A stretch of 64,000 nucleotides of DNA. Source: Blastococcus sp. CPCC 205250. GTDB taxonomy: Bacteria > Actinomycetota > Actinomycetes > Mycobacteriales > Geodermatophilaceae. The notes under the pieces are model-generated. The model was not told the origin of the DNA and searched no databases. It saw nothing but the letters and a program-made list of their open reading frames with translations. Of the stretch, positions 32,087-40,560 are shown one piece after another. The DNA lies in the NCBI RefSeq assembly GCF_019799925.1, contig NZ_JABGCG010000004.1, forward strand, positions 124,001 to 188,000, given 5' to 3'. Numbering within the stretch: position 1 is the stretch's first letter; each line of letters begins with the position of its first letter. The position numbers and the translations under genes were made by a program.

Positions 32087-32093
32087 TCCAGGG

Positions 32094-32957
32094 GTGATCG
32101 ACCCGAAGTCCGCCTCCGAGGACCTGCCGCAGCTCACCGACCCCGTGGTGGTGGTGGCGTTCGAGGGCTGGAACGACGCAGGCGACGCGGCGACCGGTGC
32201 GCTGGAGCACCTGGAGCTCATCTGGGACGCCGCGCCCCTGGCCGCCCTGGACCCCGAGGACTACTACGACTTCCAGGTCAACCGGCCCACCGTCTCCCTG
32301 GTCGGCGGGGTGAGCCGGCGCATCGAGTGGCCGACGACGCGGATCTCGGTGGCCCGCCCGCCGGGCGCCGAGCGCGACGTCGTCCTCATCCGGGGCATCG
32401 AGCCCAACATGCGGTGGCGCGGCTTCTGCGACGAGCTCATCGAGCTGTGCCAGGAGCTCGAGGTGCGGACGGTCGTCGCGCTCGGCGCGCTGCTGGCCGA
32501 CACCCCGCACACCCGGCCGGTGCCGGTGACCGGCTCGGCCTACGACACCGAGTCCGCCGAGCGGTGGGGCCTGGAGACCTCGCGCTACGAGGGGCCGACC
32601 GGGATCCTCGGCGTCTTCCAGGACGCTTGCGTGCAGGCGGGCCTGCCGGCGATCAGCTTCTGGGCCGCGGTGCCGCACTACGTCTCCCAGCCGCCCTCGC
32701 CGCGGGCGACGGTCGCGCTGCTGCAGCGCGTGGAGGAGGTGCTGGAGCTCACCGTGCCGCTGGGCGCCCTGCCGCAGCAGGCCGAGGACTGGGTGAAGAC
32801 CGTCGACGAGATGGCCAACGAGGACGACGAGGTCGTGGAGTACGTGCGCTCCCTGGAGGAGCGGGCCACCGAGGTCGACCTCTCCCAGGCCAACGGCGAC
32901 TCGATCGCGCGCGAGTTCGAGAGGTACCTGCGCCGCCGCGGCTCCTCCCCCAACTAG
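32094..32957 (+). CDS. PAC2-family protein (Rv2125 type)
   Basis: A 287-residue protein of the PAC2/proteasome-assembly-chaperone-like family. Conserved blocks include [50 protein letters not shown] and the long C-terminal helices. In eukaryotes PAC2 helps assemble alpha rings; in actinobacteria the link to the proteasome is unproven although the fold and the shared neighbourhood suggest it. GTG start, leaderless by TAGGCT. Divergent from metH exactly as in M. tuberculosis (Rv2124c-Rv2125). Confidence 0.88.
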   Translation: MIDPKSASEDLPQLTDPVVVVAFEGWNDAGDAATGALEHLELIWDAAPLAALDPEDYYDFQVNRPTVSLVGGVSRRIEWPTTRISVARPPGAERDVVLIRGIEPNMRWRGFCDELIELCQELEVRTVVALGALLADTPHTRPVPVTGSAYDTESAERWGLETSRYEGPTGILGVFQDACVQAGLPAISFWAAVPHYVSQPPSPRATVALLQRVEEVLELTVPLGALPQQAEDWVKTVDEMANEDDEVVEYVRSLEERATEVDLSQANGDSIAREFERYLRRRGSSPN

Positions 32958-32993
32958 CCCGTCGAGCCGGACCTCCTCGTCGGTGTGGTCGGG

Positions 32994-32999
32994 CAGGGT
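32994..32999 (+). promoter_or_regulatory. Candidate -10 variant (CAGGGT), leaderless, VOC protein
   Basis: CAGGGT ends 6 nt before the ATG at 33006. Confidence 0.3.
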
Positions 33000-33005
33000 G
33001 GCGGC

Positions 33006-33449
33006 ATGGAGCCCCGCCTGGACCTGCTGACCGTCGCCGTCCCCGACCTGGACGCCGCCCGCCGCTTCTACGTCGAGGGACTGGGCTGGACCCCTGCCCT
33101 GGACGTGCCGGGCGAGATCCTGTTCCTGCAGGTCAACGCCGGCCTGCTGCTCGGGCTGTTCGGTGCGGCGGACCTCGCCGCCGACATGGGCGTCGCGCCG
33201 GAGGCCGTCGTCCCCGGCGGCGGGTTCACCCTCGCCCACAACGTGGTCGGCCCGGACGCCGTCCGGCAGGTCGTCGCCGCAGCCGTGGCCGCGGGCGCCC
33301 GCGTGCTCAAGGAGCCCCAGCCGGCGGCCTTCGGCGGCTTCCACGCGTACTTCGCCGATCCGGCCGGCGTCCGCTGGGAGGTCGCGCACAACCCGGGCTG
33401 GCGGGTCGCGGCCGACGGCACCGTGCACATCGGCGCGGTCGAGGGCTGA
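33006..33449 (+). CDS. VOC/glyoxalase-family protein
   Basis: A 147-residue vicinal-oxygen-chelate fold protein with two beta-alpha-beta-beta-beta repeats: [20 protein letters not shown] and [19 protein letters not shown]. The class covers glyoxalase I, dioxygenases and resistance proteins, and the reaction cannot be told from sequence. The Glu in EVAHN is a usual metal ligand. ATG 33006 is favoured over a GTG 21 nt earlier by its CAGGGT element. Three bases separate it from the TfoX-like gene, a likely two-gene unit. Confidence 0.8.
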   Translation: MEPRLDLLTVAVPDLDAARRFYVEGLGWTPALDVPGEILFLQVNAGLLLGLFGAADLAADMGVAPEAVVPGGGFTLAHNVVGPDAVRQVVAAAVAAGARVLKEPQPAAFGGFHAYFADPAGVRWEVAHNPGWRVAADGTVHIGAVEG

Positions 33450-33452
33450 GCG

Positions 33453-33779
33453 GTGCCCTGGTCCCCCGAGACCGCCGAGCGGGTCCGCCGGCTGCTGGCC
33501 GTCCGGGACGACGTCGTGGAGAAGCGGATGGTCGGCGGCGGCCTGTCGTTCCTGGTGGCCGGCCGGATGTGCTGCGGGGTGAGCGGTGACGCGCTGATGG
33601 TCCGGGTCGGTGCGGACGCCGCGCCCGCGGCCCTGGCCGAGCCGCACGTGACGACGATGACGCTGGGGGGCAAGCCCCTGGACGGCTACCTGCTCGTCGC
33701 GCCGGAGGGCCACGCCGACGACGCCGCGCTGGCCGCGTGGGTGTCCCGGGGGCTGGCGTTCGTCACCGACGGCCGGTAG
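33453..33779 (+). CDS. TfoX/Sxy N-terminal-domain protein
   Basis: A 108-residue protein equal to the TfoX N-terminal domain only. It opens with [28 protein letters not shown] and shows the typical [13 protein letters not shown] and [14 protein letters not shown] blocks. In gammaproteobacteria Sxy/TfoX controls competence genes; the actinobacterial single-domain forms have no known role and may bind a protein or small ligand. GTG start 3 bp after the VOC gene. Converges on dgt. Confidence 0.78.
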   Translation: MPWSPETAERVRRLLAVRDDVVEKRMVGGGLSFLVAGRMCCGVSGDALMVRVGADAAPAALAEPHVTTMTLGGKPLDGYLLVAPEGHADDAALAAWVSRGLAFVTDGR

Positions 33780-33782
33780 TCG

Positions 33783-34811
33783 TCAGCGGATCGGCAGCAG
33801 GGGGCGCATGCGGGCGGTCGCGTCCCCGTCGAACAGCCGGTCGTGCGTGGTGAGGGCGAACCGGTCGGTCATGCCGGAGACGTGGTCGACCACCTGGGTG
33901 GTGAGGTCGGCACCGGCGTCGCGGTAGGTGGCGGGGATGAGCTCGGGATGGGCCAGGTGGTGGTCGACCAGCCGCCGGATGACGTCGACGGCGAGCTGCT
34001 TCTGGCCCGCGGCGGTCTCCGAGGAGTAGACCCGCTCGAACATGAAGGCGCGCAGCTCGTGCATCGCCTCCAGCGGCTCCGCCGCCATGACGACCCGGCC
34101 GCCGTCGGCCAGCGACCCCGCCACCACCGCGTCGATCATGGCGCCGACCATCGCGCTGCCCGGCTCGCCGAAGACCGCGCGGGCCCGGGCCGGCAGGTCG
34201 CCCGGGCGCAGCACGCCGGCCCGGACCGCGTCGAGTGCGTCGTGGGAGAGGTAGCCGATCCGGTCGGCGTAGCGCACGCACTCGGCCTCCCGGGTGGCCG
34301 GCGGCGGGGTGATCTTCCAGCTGTGGGCGCGGATGCCGTCGCGGACCTCCGCGGTGAGGTTGAGGTCCTCGAGCACCTCGACGATGCGGATGCCCTGGGC
34401 GGCGTGGTGCCAGCCGCCGGGGACGTAGGGCTCGAGCGCGTCCTCGCCGATGTGCCCGAACGGCGAGTGCCCGAGGTCGTGGCCCAGGGCGATCGCCTCG
34501 GCGAGGGTCTCGTTGAGACCCAGGGCCCGGGCCAGCGCGCGGGCCACCTGGTCGACCTGCAGCGTGTGCGTCAGCCGGGTGACGAAGTGGTCGCCGTCGG
34601 GGTTGAGGAAGACCTGGGTCTTGTGCTTGAGCCGGCGGAAGGACTTGGCGTGCAGGATGCGGTCGCGGTCGCGCTCGAACGCGGTGCGCAGCGGGTCCTC
34701 CGGCTCGGGCCGCGACCGGCCCCCGGACGCGAGCGAGCGCGTCGCGGCGGGCGCCAGGCGCTCCTCCTCCCGCTCCCGGGCTGCGCGGTCGGTGAGCCGG
34801 AAGCCGCTCAT
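33783..34811 (-). CDS. dgt: dGTPase-like HD-domain triphosphohydrolase
   Basis: A 342-residue HD-domain enzyme of the deoxyguanosinetriphosphate triphosphohydrolase-like family, expected to cut dNTPs to deoxynucleoside and triphosphate. The HD core is seen in RLTHTLQVDQVARAL and EAIALGHDLGHSPFGHIGE, with the later EAECVRYADRIGYLSHD. An Arg/Glu-rich N-terminus precedes RILHAKSFRRLKHKTQVF. The ATG overlaps the mshC stop by one base (TGATG), so the two are translationally linked. In many actinobacteria the same gene lies near dnaG. Confidence 0.88.
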   Translation of the reverse strand: MSGFRLTDRAAREREEERLAPAATRSLASGGRSRPEPEDPLRTAFERDRDRILHAKSFRRLKHKTQVFLNPDGDHFVTRLTHTLQVDQVARALARALGLNETLAEAIALGHDLGHSPFGHIGEDALEPYVPGGWHHAAQGIRIVEVLEDLNLTAEVRDGIRAHSWKITPPPATREAECVRYADRIGYLSHDALDAVRAGVLRPGDLPARARAVFGEPGSAMVGAMIDAVVAGSLADGGRVVMAAEPLEAMHELRAFMFERVYSSETAAGQKQLAVDVIRRLVDHHLAHPELIPATYRDAGADLTTQVVDHVSGMTDRFALTTHDRLFDGDATARMRPLLPIR

Positions 34812-36067
34812 CAGCACTCCTGCAGCGAGATCCCGAGCAGGGCGTCGACCGCGTCGCAGACGACGGCGGGCGCGCCCTCCTCCAGCGCCGGGTGGTCGCC
34901 GGCCGACAGCGTGCGGGCGGCCCACTCGTCGACGACGGCGAGGGCACCGGGGCTGTCGAGGTCGTCGGACAGCCGCTCCCGCAGCCCGGTCAGCACCGGC
35001 GCGGCGGCCACCCCCGCGGGCAGCGCGACGGCGCGCCGCCAGGTGGCCAGCCGCTCCTCGGCCTCGGTGAGCAGCTGCGGCGTCCAGGCGCGGTCGGTGC
35101 GGTAGTGGCCGGACAGCAGCGCCAGCCGGATCGCCATCGGGTCGACGCCCTCGCCGCGCAGCTTGGAGACGAAGACCAGGTTGCCGCGGCTCTTGCTCAT
35201 CTTCGCGCCGTCCAGCCCGATCATCGCCGCGTGCACGTAGGCGCGGGCGAAGGGCTTGGTGGCGGTCAGGGCCTCGGCGTGCACGGCGGAGTACTCGTGG
35301 TGCGGGAACACCAGGTCGCTGCCGCCGCCCTGTACGTCGAAGCCCATGCCGATCGTGTCCAGCGCGATCGTGGCGCACTCGACGTGCCAGCCCGGCCGGC
35401 CGCCGGAGCCGCGGGGGCCGGCCCACGAGGGCTCGCCGGGACGCTGTCCGCGCCACAGCAGCGGGTCCAGCCGGTTGCGCTTGCCCGGGCGGTCGGGGTC
35501 GCCGCCGCGCTCGGCGAAGAACCGCAGCATGGTCGCCTCGTCGTAGCGGGACTCCCCGCCGAAGCCGGGGGCCTGGGCGACGTCGTGGTAGACGTCGCCG
35601 GTGCCGTCGTCGAGCACGTAGGCCAGGCCCTCGTCGAGCAGCGTCTCGACGTGGGCGACGATCTTCGGGATCGCCTCGACCGCGCCGACGTAGTCGTCGG
35701 GCGGCAGCACCCGCAGCGCCGTCATGTCCTCGCGGAACAGCGCGGTCTCCCGCATCGCGAGCACCACCCAGTCCTCACCGTCGCGCTCGGCCCGCTCCAG
35801 CAGCGGGTCGTCGATGTCGGTGACGTTCTGCACGTAGTGCACCGCGTGCCCGGCGTCCCGCCAGGCCCGGTTGACCAGGTCGAAGGCCAGGTAGGTGGCC
35901 GCGTGGCCCAGGTGCGTGGCGTCGTAGGGCGTGATCCCGCAGACGTACATCTTTGCCACGCGGCCCGGGCTGGTGGCCACCACCTCGCCGCGCGCGGTGT
36001 CGTGCAGCTTGAGTGCGGGACCGGTGCCCGGCAGGGTCGGCAGGAGCGGGGCGGGCCAGGAGAGCAC
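34811..36067 (-). CDS. mshC: MshC, L-cysteine:1D-myo-inositol 2-amino-2-deoxy-alpha-D-glucopyranoside ligase
   Basis: A 418-residue paralogue of cysteinyl-tRNA synthetase that joins cysteine to GlcN-Ins in mycothiol synthesis. It has the zinc Cys and HIGH-type motif in [21 protein letters not shown] and the KMSKS motif in [13 protein letters not shown], with Cys in [19 protein letters not shown] as zinc ligand. It is shorter than CysS because it lacks the tRNA-binding end. GTG start with TACGCT 6 nt upstream. It supports the mycothiol-dependent isomerase-like gene at 23582. Confidence 0.94.
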   Translation of the reverse strand: MLSWPAPLLPTLPGTGPALKLHDTARGEVVATSPGRVAKMYVCGITPYDATHLGHAATYLAFDLVNRAWRDAGHAVHYVQNVTDIDDPLLERAERDGEDWVVLAMRETALFREDMTALRVLPPDDYVGAVEAIPKIVAHVETLLDEGLAYVLDDGTGDVYHDVAQAPGFGGESRYDEATMLRFFAERGGDPDRPGKRNRLDPLLWRGQRPGEPSWAGPRGSGGRPGWHVECATIALDTIGMGFDVQGGGSDLVFPHHEYSAVHAEALTATKPFARAYVHAAMIGLDGAKMSKSRGNLVFVSKLRGEGVDPMAIRLALLSGHYRTDRAWTPQLLTEAEERLATWRRAVALPAGVAAAPVLTGLRERLSDDLDSPGALAVVDEWAARTLSAGDHPALEEGAPAVVCDAVDALLGISLQEC

Positions 36068-36073
36068 GACACG

Positions 36074-36079
36074 AGCGTA
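36074..36079 (-). promoter_or_regulatory. Candidate -10 (TACGCT), leaderless, mshC-dgt
   Basis: TACGCT ends 6 nt before the mshC GTG. Confidence 0.45.
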
Positions 36080-36122
36080 GAGGCGGCCGCCGACGCCCCC
36101 ACCGGGTCGTCCCCCCGTCGGG

Positions 36123-36566
36123 TCAGCCCTCGAGCAGGCGGGCGAGCCGGGCCAGCGCCATCCGCCAGCCCTCCTCGTTCTGCTCGGGCGCGATGCTGTC
36201 GGGGACGCCCTCGTGCACGGCCGTCAGCTCCGTCCCGCCGGCGGTGTCGCGGAGGATGACGGTCGTGGCCATCGCGCCGGCGAGGTCGGGGTCGTCGGTC
36301 TCGAACTCGTCGACCTCCACGACGAGCTCGCCGGGGACCAGGCGGGTGAAGCGGGCGCGGTAGGTGTCGCTGTGCGCCGTCGTCTTGCCCCGGGCGTCGG
36401 GGGCGTCGTAGGTCAGGGTGACGCGGAAGCCGTCGCCGTCGGGCTCGACGGCGCTGGTCATCCCGTCCGGGAAGCGCCAGCGGGCGATCACCGCCGGGTC
36501 GGTGAACGCCCGGTAGACGGCGTCGCGCGGGGCGCCGATCGTCGTCGTGACGCGGGTGGTGCTCAC
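36123..36566 (-). CDS. SRPBCC/AHSA1-family protein
   Basis: A 147-residue START-like protein of the AHSA1 type. The opening [28 protein letters not shown] and the closing [17 protein letters not shown] helix are typical of the Aha1-C-like hydrophobic-pocket fold. Ligand unknown; relatives are often encoded beside ArsR regulators or VOC proteins. Its GTG overlaps the stop of the upstream VOC gene by four bases, a coupled pair. Confidence 0.82.
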   Translation of the reverse strand: MSTTRVTTTIGAPRDAVYRAFTDPAVIARWRFPDGMTSAVEPDGDGFRVTLTYDAPDARGKTTAHSDTYRARFTRLVPGELVVEVDEFETDDPDLAGAMATTVILRDTAGGTELTAVHEGVPDSIAPEQNEEGWRMALARLARLLEG

Positions 36567-36949
36567 GGCCAGGTGCTCGCGTGCTCCTCGAACGCCGCAC
36601 CGGTCTGGATGCCCACCACACAGAACACCAGCCCCGCCGGGTCGGTCATCTGCCAGAAGGACCCCATGTCCCGGTGCCGCCGCGCGCCGAGGGACTCCAG
36701 CCGGGCCACCTCGGCGGGGATGTCGTCGGTCTCGACGTCGACGTGCCAGCGCGGCGGGGTGCCCGTGCCGGTGCGCTGGACCTCGACGTGGAAGCCGTCG
36801 GCGAAGGAGCCCAGCGACGCCCAGTCGGCGTCGTCCGGGTCCGGCGCCGCCGTCCGGCCGGTCGCCCCGGCCCAGAAGGACGCCCCCGCGGCGTGGTGCT
36901 CCGGCGGGAGGTCGAGCAGCAGGATCCCCAGACGCGAACGGTGCGGCAT
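36563..36949 (-). CDS. VOC-family protein (second copy)
   Basis: A 128-residue vicinal-oxygen-chelate protein: SRLGILLLDLPPEHHAAGASFWAGATG as the first module, and WHVDVETDDIPAEVARLESLGA with FWQMTDPAGLVFCVVG as the second. The substrate is unknown. The ATG at 36949 is preferred over a longer frame from 37021 because it has a CAGGAT element 8 nt upstream and the extension is low in conservation. It overlaps the SRPBCC gene. Confidence 0.78.
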   Translation of the reverse strand: MPHRSRLGILLLDLPPEHHAAGASFWAGATGRTAAPDPDDADWASLGSFADGFHVEVQRTGTGTPPRWHVDVETDDIPAEVARLESLGARRHRDMGSFWQMTDPAGLVFCVVGIQTGAAFEEHASTWP

Positions 36950-36957
36950 GGCACCGG

Positions 36958-36963
36958 ATCCTG
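36958..36963 (-). promoter_or_regulatory. Candidate -10 variant (CAGGAT), leaderless, VOC-SRPBCC pair
   Basis: CAGGAT ends 8 nt before the ATG at 36949. Confidence 0.3.
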
Positions 36964-37028
36964 CCCGAGTGTGTGCGCCCACGCGGCGTCCGAGACCCCC
37001 GAGTGCGGCCTGCGCGCACACGCTCAGC

Positions 37029-37784
37029 TCAGAAGGGCGGCCAGGGCAACGCGGGCCACTCGCCGCTGGGCTCGGGGTGCAGCTGGGTGCGCAGCAGCTC
37101 GGCGACGCGCTGCTGGGTGGCGCGCACCTCGCGGCGGGTGAGGTGCTCGTGCAGCTGCTCGCCGAGGTCGCCGCGCAGGTCGTCGGCCAGCCGCTCGAGC
37201 ACCTCCAGGGCGGCCACGGGCAGCGGCTTGCCGGCCCAGCGCCACAGCAGCGTGCGCAGCTTGGGGTCCGGGGAGAAGCAGATGCCGTGGTCGACGCCGT
37301 ACACGTGCCCCTCAGGGGTCGGGATGATGTGCCCGCCCTTGCGGTCGGCGTTGTTCACCACGGCGTCGAAGACGGCCATGCGGCGCAGCCCGGGGTGGTC
37401 GGTCCGCACGAACGCGGCGAGGTCGACCGCCTCGTCGCCGTCGATCCACAGCTGCACCATGCCGGGGCCGAAGGGGCCGTCGCGCAGCACCGTGGGCGGC
37501 ACGACGTCCCACCCGGAGGCCTCGGAGACCAGCGCGGCGGAGACCTCCCGGCCGGCGAGCGTGCCGTCGGGGAAGTCCCACAGCGGCCGCTCCCCCGCCA
37601 CCGGCTTGTAGACGCACTCGGCGGCCAGCGCGCCGGTGCGGATGGTGCCGAAGAGCGTGACGTTCGAGGCGTCGATCATCCGGCCCTCGAGGTCGATCTC
37701 GCCCTCGACGAGCAGGGCGCGGGCCTCATCCGCGCCGTCGGGGGCGCGCAGGTCCGGGTCGGCGCCGGCGGACTGCTCGCTCAC
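37029..37784 (-). CDS. SCO1664-family protein (PI3/4-kinase-like fold)
   Basis: A 251-residue member of the SCO1664 family. Conserved parts are ASNVTLFGTIRTGALAAECVYKP, the central RRMAVFDAVVNNADRKGGHII with the Asn-Asn-Ala-Asp-Arg block resembling a kinase catalytic loop, and VYGVDHGICFSPDPKLRTLLW resembling a DFG-like segment. This points to a phosphoinositide-kinase-like fold, but no activity has been shown to my knowledge. It always sits near DUF3090 and MSMEG_4193-type phosphatase genes in actinobacteria, as here. Confidence 0.82.
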   Translation of the reverse strand: MSEQSAGADPDLRAPDGADEARALLVEGEIDLEGRMIDASNVTLFGTIRTGALAAECVYKPVAGERPLWDFPDGTLAGREVSAALVSEASGWDVVPPTVLRDGPFGPGMVQLWIDGDEAVDLAAFVRTDHPGLRRMAVFDAVVNNADRKGGHIIPTPEGHVYGVDHGICFSPDPKLRTLLWRWAGKPLPVAALEVLERLADDLRGDLGEQLHEHLTRREVRATQQRVAELLRTQLHPEPSGEWPALPWPPF

Positions 37785-37851
37785 GAGGGACCCGACCGGG
37801 GCCTGCGTGCGGGCCTGCGCCCGGGCTCCAGCGGGGGCCGCAGCGGGGGCC

Positions 37852-38403
37852 TCAGCGCCGGTAGCCGTTCTGCCGCGGGCAGACGTGCCCGGTCGGGTCC
37901 AGCGGCAGCGAGCACAGCGGGCAGGCGGGCCGCCCGGCGGCGACGACGCGGCGGGCCCGGGCGACGAAGGCCCGCGCGGCGCCGGCGGTCATCGTCACCC
38001 GCAGCGCGTCGGGCCCCTCGTCGCTGTCGGAGAGGATCGCGTCCTCCTCGACCGGCTCCTCGCCCGCGGCGACGGCCTCGACGACGACGGCCTGGGTCTG
38101 CGCGTCCCAGGCCAGCCCCATGGCGGCGACCCGGAACTCCTCGTCGACCGGCGCGGTGAGCGGCTCGAGGTCGTCGACGTCGGCGTCGGGCGGCACGACG
38201 GCGCCGGGGCGGGAGGCGACCTCGTCGAGGAGCTCGGCCATGCGGTCGGCGAGCACCTGCACCTGGCTCTTCTCCAGCGCGACGCTCACCACCCGGCCGG
38301 CGTCGTCGGAGGCCTGCAGGTAGAAGGTGCGGTCACCGGGCTGGCCGACCGTCCCCGCCACGAAGCGGGACGGACGCTCGAAGAGGTGGACCTGGCGCGG
38401 CAC
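37852..38403 (-). CDS. DUF3090 family protein
   Basis: A 183-residue DUF3090 protein. It starts PRQVHLFERPSRFVAGTVGQPGDRTFYLQ and ends with a likely zinc-binding four-Cys tail (CPLC and GHVCPRQNG). Function unknown. It belongs to a conserved trio with the SCO1664-family gene downstream and the histidine phosphatase upstream (62 bp away). GTG start with TAACCT 6 nt upstream, so it can be transcribed on its own. Confidence 0.85.
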   Translation of the reverse strand: MPRQVHLFERPSRFVAGTVGQPGDRTFYLQASDDAGRVVSVALEKSQVQVLADRMAELLDEVASRPGAVVPPDADVDDLEPLTAPVDEEFRVAAMGLAWDAQTQAVVVEAVAAGEEPVEEDAILSDSDEGPDALRVTMTAGAARAFVARARRVVAAGRPACPLCSLPLDPTGHVCPRQNGYRR

Positions 38404-38409
38404 GCTGCC

Positions 38410-38415
38410 AGGTTA
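38410..38415 (-). promoter_or_regulatory. Candidate -10 (TAACCT), leaderless, DUF3090 gene
   Basis: TAACCT ends 6 nt before the GTG at 38403. Confidence 0.45.
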
Positions 38416-38465
38416 CGCGGGCGCCACCGTGGGGCGCCGGAGGCGGCCGGGTCGGACCGCGCTGC

Positions 38466-39167
38466 TCAGACCGTCGTCCCGGCTCCGCCGCCGACGACCG
38501 CGTCGGAGTCGGTCCGCCGGCGCCGGCGACCCTTCTTCTTCGGCGGGACGAGCGCGCCGACGTCCCCGCCGGAGTCGTTGACGCGCAGCACGAACGGCCG
38601 GGTCTCGGTGTAGCTGACCACCGAGATGGAGGCGGGGTCGACGACGATCCGCTGGAACTGGTCCAGGTGCAGGCCCAGCGCGTCGGCGAGCACGGCCTTG
38701 ATCACGTCACCGTGCGAGCAGGCCAGCCAAACGGCGTCGGGGCCGAGGCGGGCGTTCCACTCCCGGACGGCGGCGACGGCCCGCGCCTGGGTCTGCGCCA
38801 GCCCCTCCCCCTCCGGGCCGGGGAAGACCGCGGCCGAGGGGTGCGCCTGCACCACCTTCCACAGCGGCTCCTTGACCAGCTCCTTGAGCGGGCGGCCGGT
38901 CCAGTCGCCGTAGCGGGCCTCGCCGAGGCGGTCGTCGGTCTGCAGCGGCAGGTCGCGGCCGGCGAGGACGGCGGCGGCGGTCGCCTGGCAGCGCTCCAGC
39001 GGGCTGGCGACCACCGCGGCGAGCGGCACCGGGGCCAGCCGCTGCCCGACCGCGGCCACCTGCGCCTCACCGGTCTCGTCGAGCTGCACGCCCGGGGTCC
39101 AGCCGGCCAGGACGCCGCCGGTGTTGGCCGTCGTCCGGCCGTGCCGCAGCAGGATGACGGTGGTCAC
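38466..39167 (-). CDS. Histidine phosphatase (MSMEG_4193 family)
   Basis: A 233-residue branch-1 histidine phosphatase. The phosphate pocket is VILLRHGRTTANTGGVLAGW (Arg-His-Gly), with VVASPLERCQATA and the second catalytic His in AWLACSHGDVIKAVLAD. Expected to remove phosphate from a small metabolite or protein. A Lys/Arg-rich tail (KKKGRRRRR) near the C-terminus may bind nucleic acid or membrane. GTG start with TAGGCT 7 nt upstream. Start of the conserved phosphatase-DUF3090-SCO1664 group. Confidence 0.88.
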   Translation of the reverse strand: MTTVILLRHGRTTANTGGVLAGWTPGVQLDETGEAQVAAVGQRLAPVPLAAVVASPLERCQATAAAVLAGRDLPLQTDDRLGEARYGDWTGRPLKELVKEPLWKVVQAHPSAAVFPGPEGEGLAQTQARAVAAVREWNARLGPDAVWLACSHGDVIKAVLADALGLHLDQFQRIVVDPASISVVSYTETRPFVLRVNDSGGDVGALVPPKKKGRRRRRTDSDAVVGGGAGTTV

Positions 39168-39174
39168 GGGCCCG

Positions 39175-39180
39175 AGCCTA
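39175..39180 (-). promoter_or_regulatory. Candidate -10 (TAGGCT), leaderless, histidine phosphatase
   Basis: TAGGCT ends 7 nt before the GTG at 39167 and overlaps the end of the MarR gene. Confidence 0.45.
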
Positions 39181-39657
39181 GGTCGTCGTGCCGGACGGAC
39201 CGCCCGGCACGCGCCCGGTCACCTCCCCGACGACGACGAGCAGGTCGTCGAGGAAGGCGTCGAGGACAGCGCGCTCGCTGGCGTCGCGTCCGGCGAGCAC
39301 TGCGGCGGTCGCTTCGATCAGCGGTCCGAAGTAGGCCGAGCCCAGTTCCTTGGCCGACTCCTCCACCCGCACCTCGACGCGCCGGCGGTCGTCGAGGCGC
39401 GGCACCCGTCGGACGTGTCCCGCTCGTTCGAGCCGGTCCAGCAGTGCCGTGACCGAGGCCGTGGTGATGCGCAGCCGCTCTGCCAGCCACGTGGGGCTCG
39501 CCGTGCCACCGGCCCGCTCCTGGTCCAGCAGGCAGATCAGCGCCCGGACGTCGGCAGCCGAGAGCCCCGCGCGCGTGGCGAAGTCGGTGGCCGCCTCGTC
39601 GAGCAGCACGGTGAGCGCGCGCAGACGGTGCACAGTCGGGGGGATCTGCCGGTTCAT
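39178..39657 (-). CDS. MarR-family transcription regulator
   Basis: A 159-residue winged-helix regulator. The recognition part is TWLAERLRITTASVTALLDRL with the wing VRRVPRLDDRRRVEVRV; N- and C-terminal helices make the dimer. MarR proteins commonly repress a divergent gene and release on ligand binding. Here the divergent neighbour, 52 bp away, is an alpha/beta hydrolase gene, the likely target. ATG start with TAACGT 8 nt upstream. The common gap holds a near-palindrome CTTGCCAAG. Confidence 0.86.
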   Translation of the reverse strand: MNRQIPPTVHRLRALTVLLDEAATDFATRAGLSAADVRALICLLDQERAGGTASPTWLAERLRITTASVTALLDRLERAGHVRRVPRLDDRRRVEVRVEESAKELGSAYFGPLIEATAAVLAGRDASERAVLDAFLDDLLVVVGEVTGRVPGGPSGTTT

Positions 39658-39665
39658 CGCCCAAG

Positions 39666-39671
39666 ACGTTA
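39666..39671 (-). promoter_or_regulatory. Candidate -10 (TAACGT), leaderless, marR
   Basis: TAACGT ends 8 nt before the ATG at 39657. A CTTGCCAAG near-palindrome just beyond (39673-39681) is a possible MarR operator, too short to be sure. Confidence 0.4.
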
Positions 39672-39709
39672 GCTTGCCAAGTAGCTCGTCTGTCTAGTTA
39701 CCTGCTGTC

Positions 39710-40549
39710 GTGGACTTCGGCACCTCCTACGACGTCGCGGCGGCCCGGTGGCCGGCGGGCACCACCTCGCTCTGGATCGAGACCTCCTGGGGGCACACGC
39801 ACGTGCTCGCTGTGGGGCCGTCCGAGGCGCCCGCCGTGCTGCTGCTGCACGGCGACGGGGCGACCGCTACGGCCTGGGCCGGGATCGCCAGCGTGCTCGC
39901 CGACCGCTTCCGGGTCCTGGCCCCGGACCAGCCGGGCACCCCGGGTCGCAGCGGCGTCAGCCGCCGCTTCCGCTCCACGCCGGACATGACGGCATGGCTC
40001 GACGAGCTGGTGGACGCGCTCGGCGGCCCGGTGCACCTTGCCGGCCACTCCGCAGGGGCCCACCTGGCGCTCAGCGCCGCACTCGAGCGGCCCCTGCGCC
40101 TGACCTCCCTGGCCCTGCTGGACCCGACCGCCTGCTTCGCCGGATTCCGCCCCCGGTACCTGCTGCGGGCGCTGCCGTCGCTGGTGCGCCCGACTCCGGC
40201 CCGGGTCCGGCGGTTCCTCGACTGGGAGACCGGTGGCCGTCCGGTGGACCCGGCGTGGCGGGACGTCTACGTCCGGGGCGCAACGGAGTTCGCCCGGACG
40301 CCGATCGTCGCGACCCGACGTCCCCGTCCGGCTGCGCTGGCCCGGCTCGACCTGCCCACCCTCGTCGTCGTCGCCGGCCTCAGCCGGGCGCACGACCCGG
40401 CACGGGTGGCGAGGAACGCCACGGCGTGGTCGCCCCGCGTCACCGTCGCGCAGATCGCTGCCGCCACGCACCACACGATGCCCCTTCTCGACGCGCCGGA
40501 GATCGCCGCGGCGATCCGCGACCACGTCGTGCGGAGCTCTCCTGGATGA
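39710..40549 (+). CDS. Alpha/beta-fold hydrolase
   Basis: A 279-residue alpha/beta hydrolase. The oxyanion strand is VLLLHGDGATATAW, the nucleophile elbow is GHSAGAHLAL (Ser), and the catalytic His is in AATHHTMPLLD; the acid is probably Asp near VVVAGLSRAHD. Esterase, lipase or a related C-C hydrolase; substrate unknown. GTG start. Divergent from the MarR gene, which probably regulates it. No signal peptide is present. Confidence 0.82.
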   Translation: MDFGTSYDVAAARWPAGTTSLWIETSWGHTHVLAVGPSEAPAVLLLHGDGATATAWAGIASVLADRFRVLAPDQPGTPGRSGVSRRFRSTPDMTAWLDELVDALGGPVHLAGHSAGAHLALSAALERPLRLTSLALLDPTACFAGFRPRYLLRALPSLVRPTPARVRRFLDWETGGRPVDPAWRDVYVRGATEFARTPIVATRRPRPAALARLDLPTLVVVAGLSRAHDPARVARNATAWSPRVTVAQIAAATHHTMPLLDAPEIAAAIRDHVVRSSPG

Positions 40550-40560
40550 GGCGTGCGGTC

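Noticed and set aside
31923..32093. Possible cobalamin or S-adenosylhomocysteine riboswitch before metH
   Set aside because: The 171-bp gap is extremely GC-rich, and I could not find the B12-box or other conserved core bases; no structure could be supported.
39661..39709. Full MarR operator in the marR-hydrolase gap
   Set aside because: Only a 9-bp near-palindrome (CTTGCCAAG) is present and flanking bases do not extend it; noted in the promoter entry but not called as an operator.
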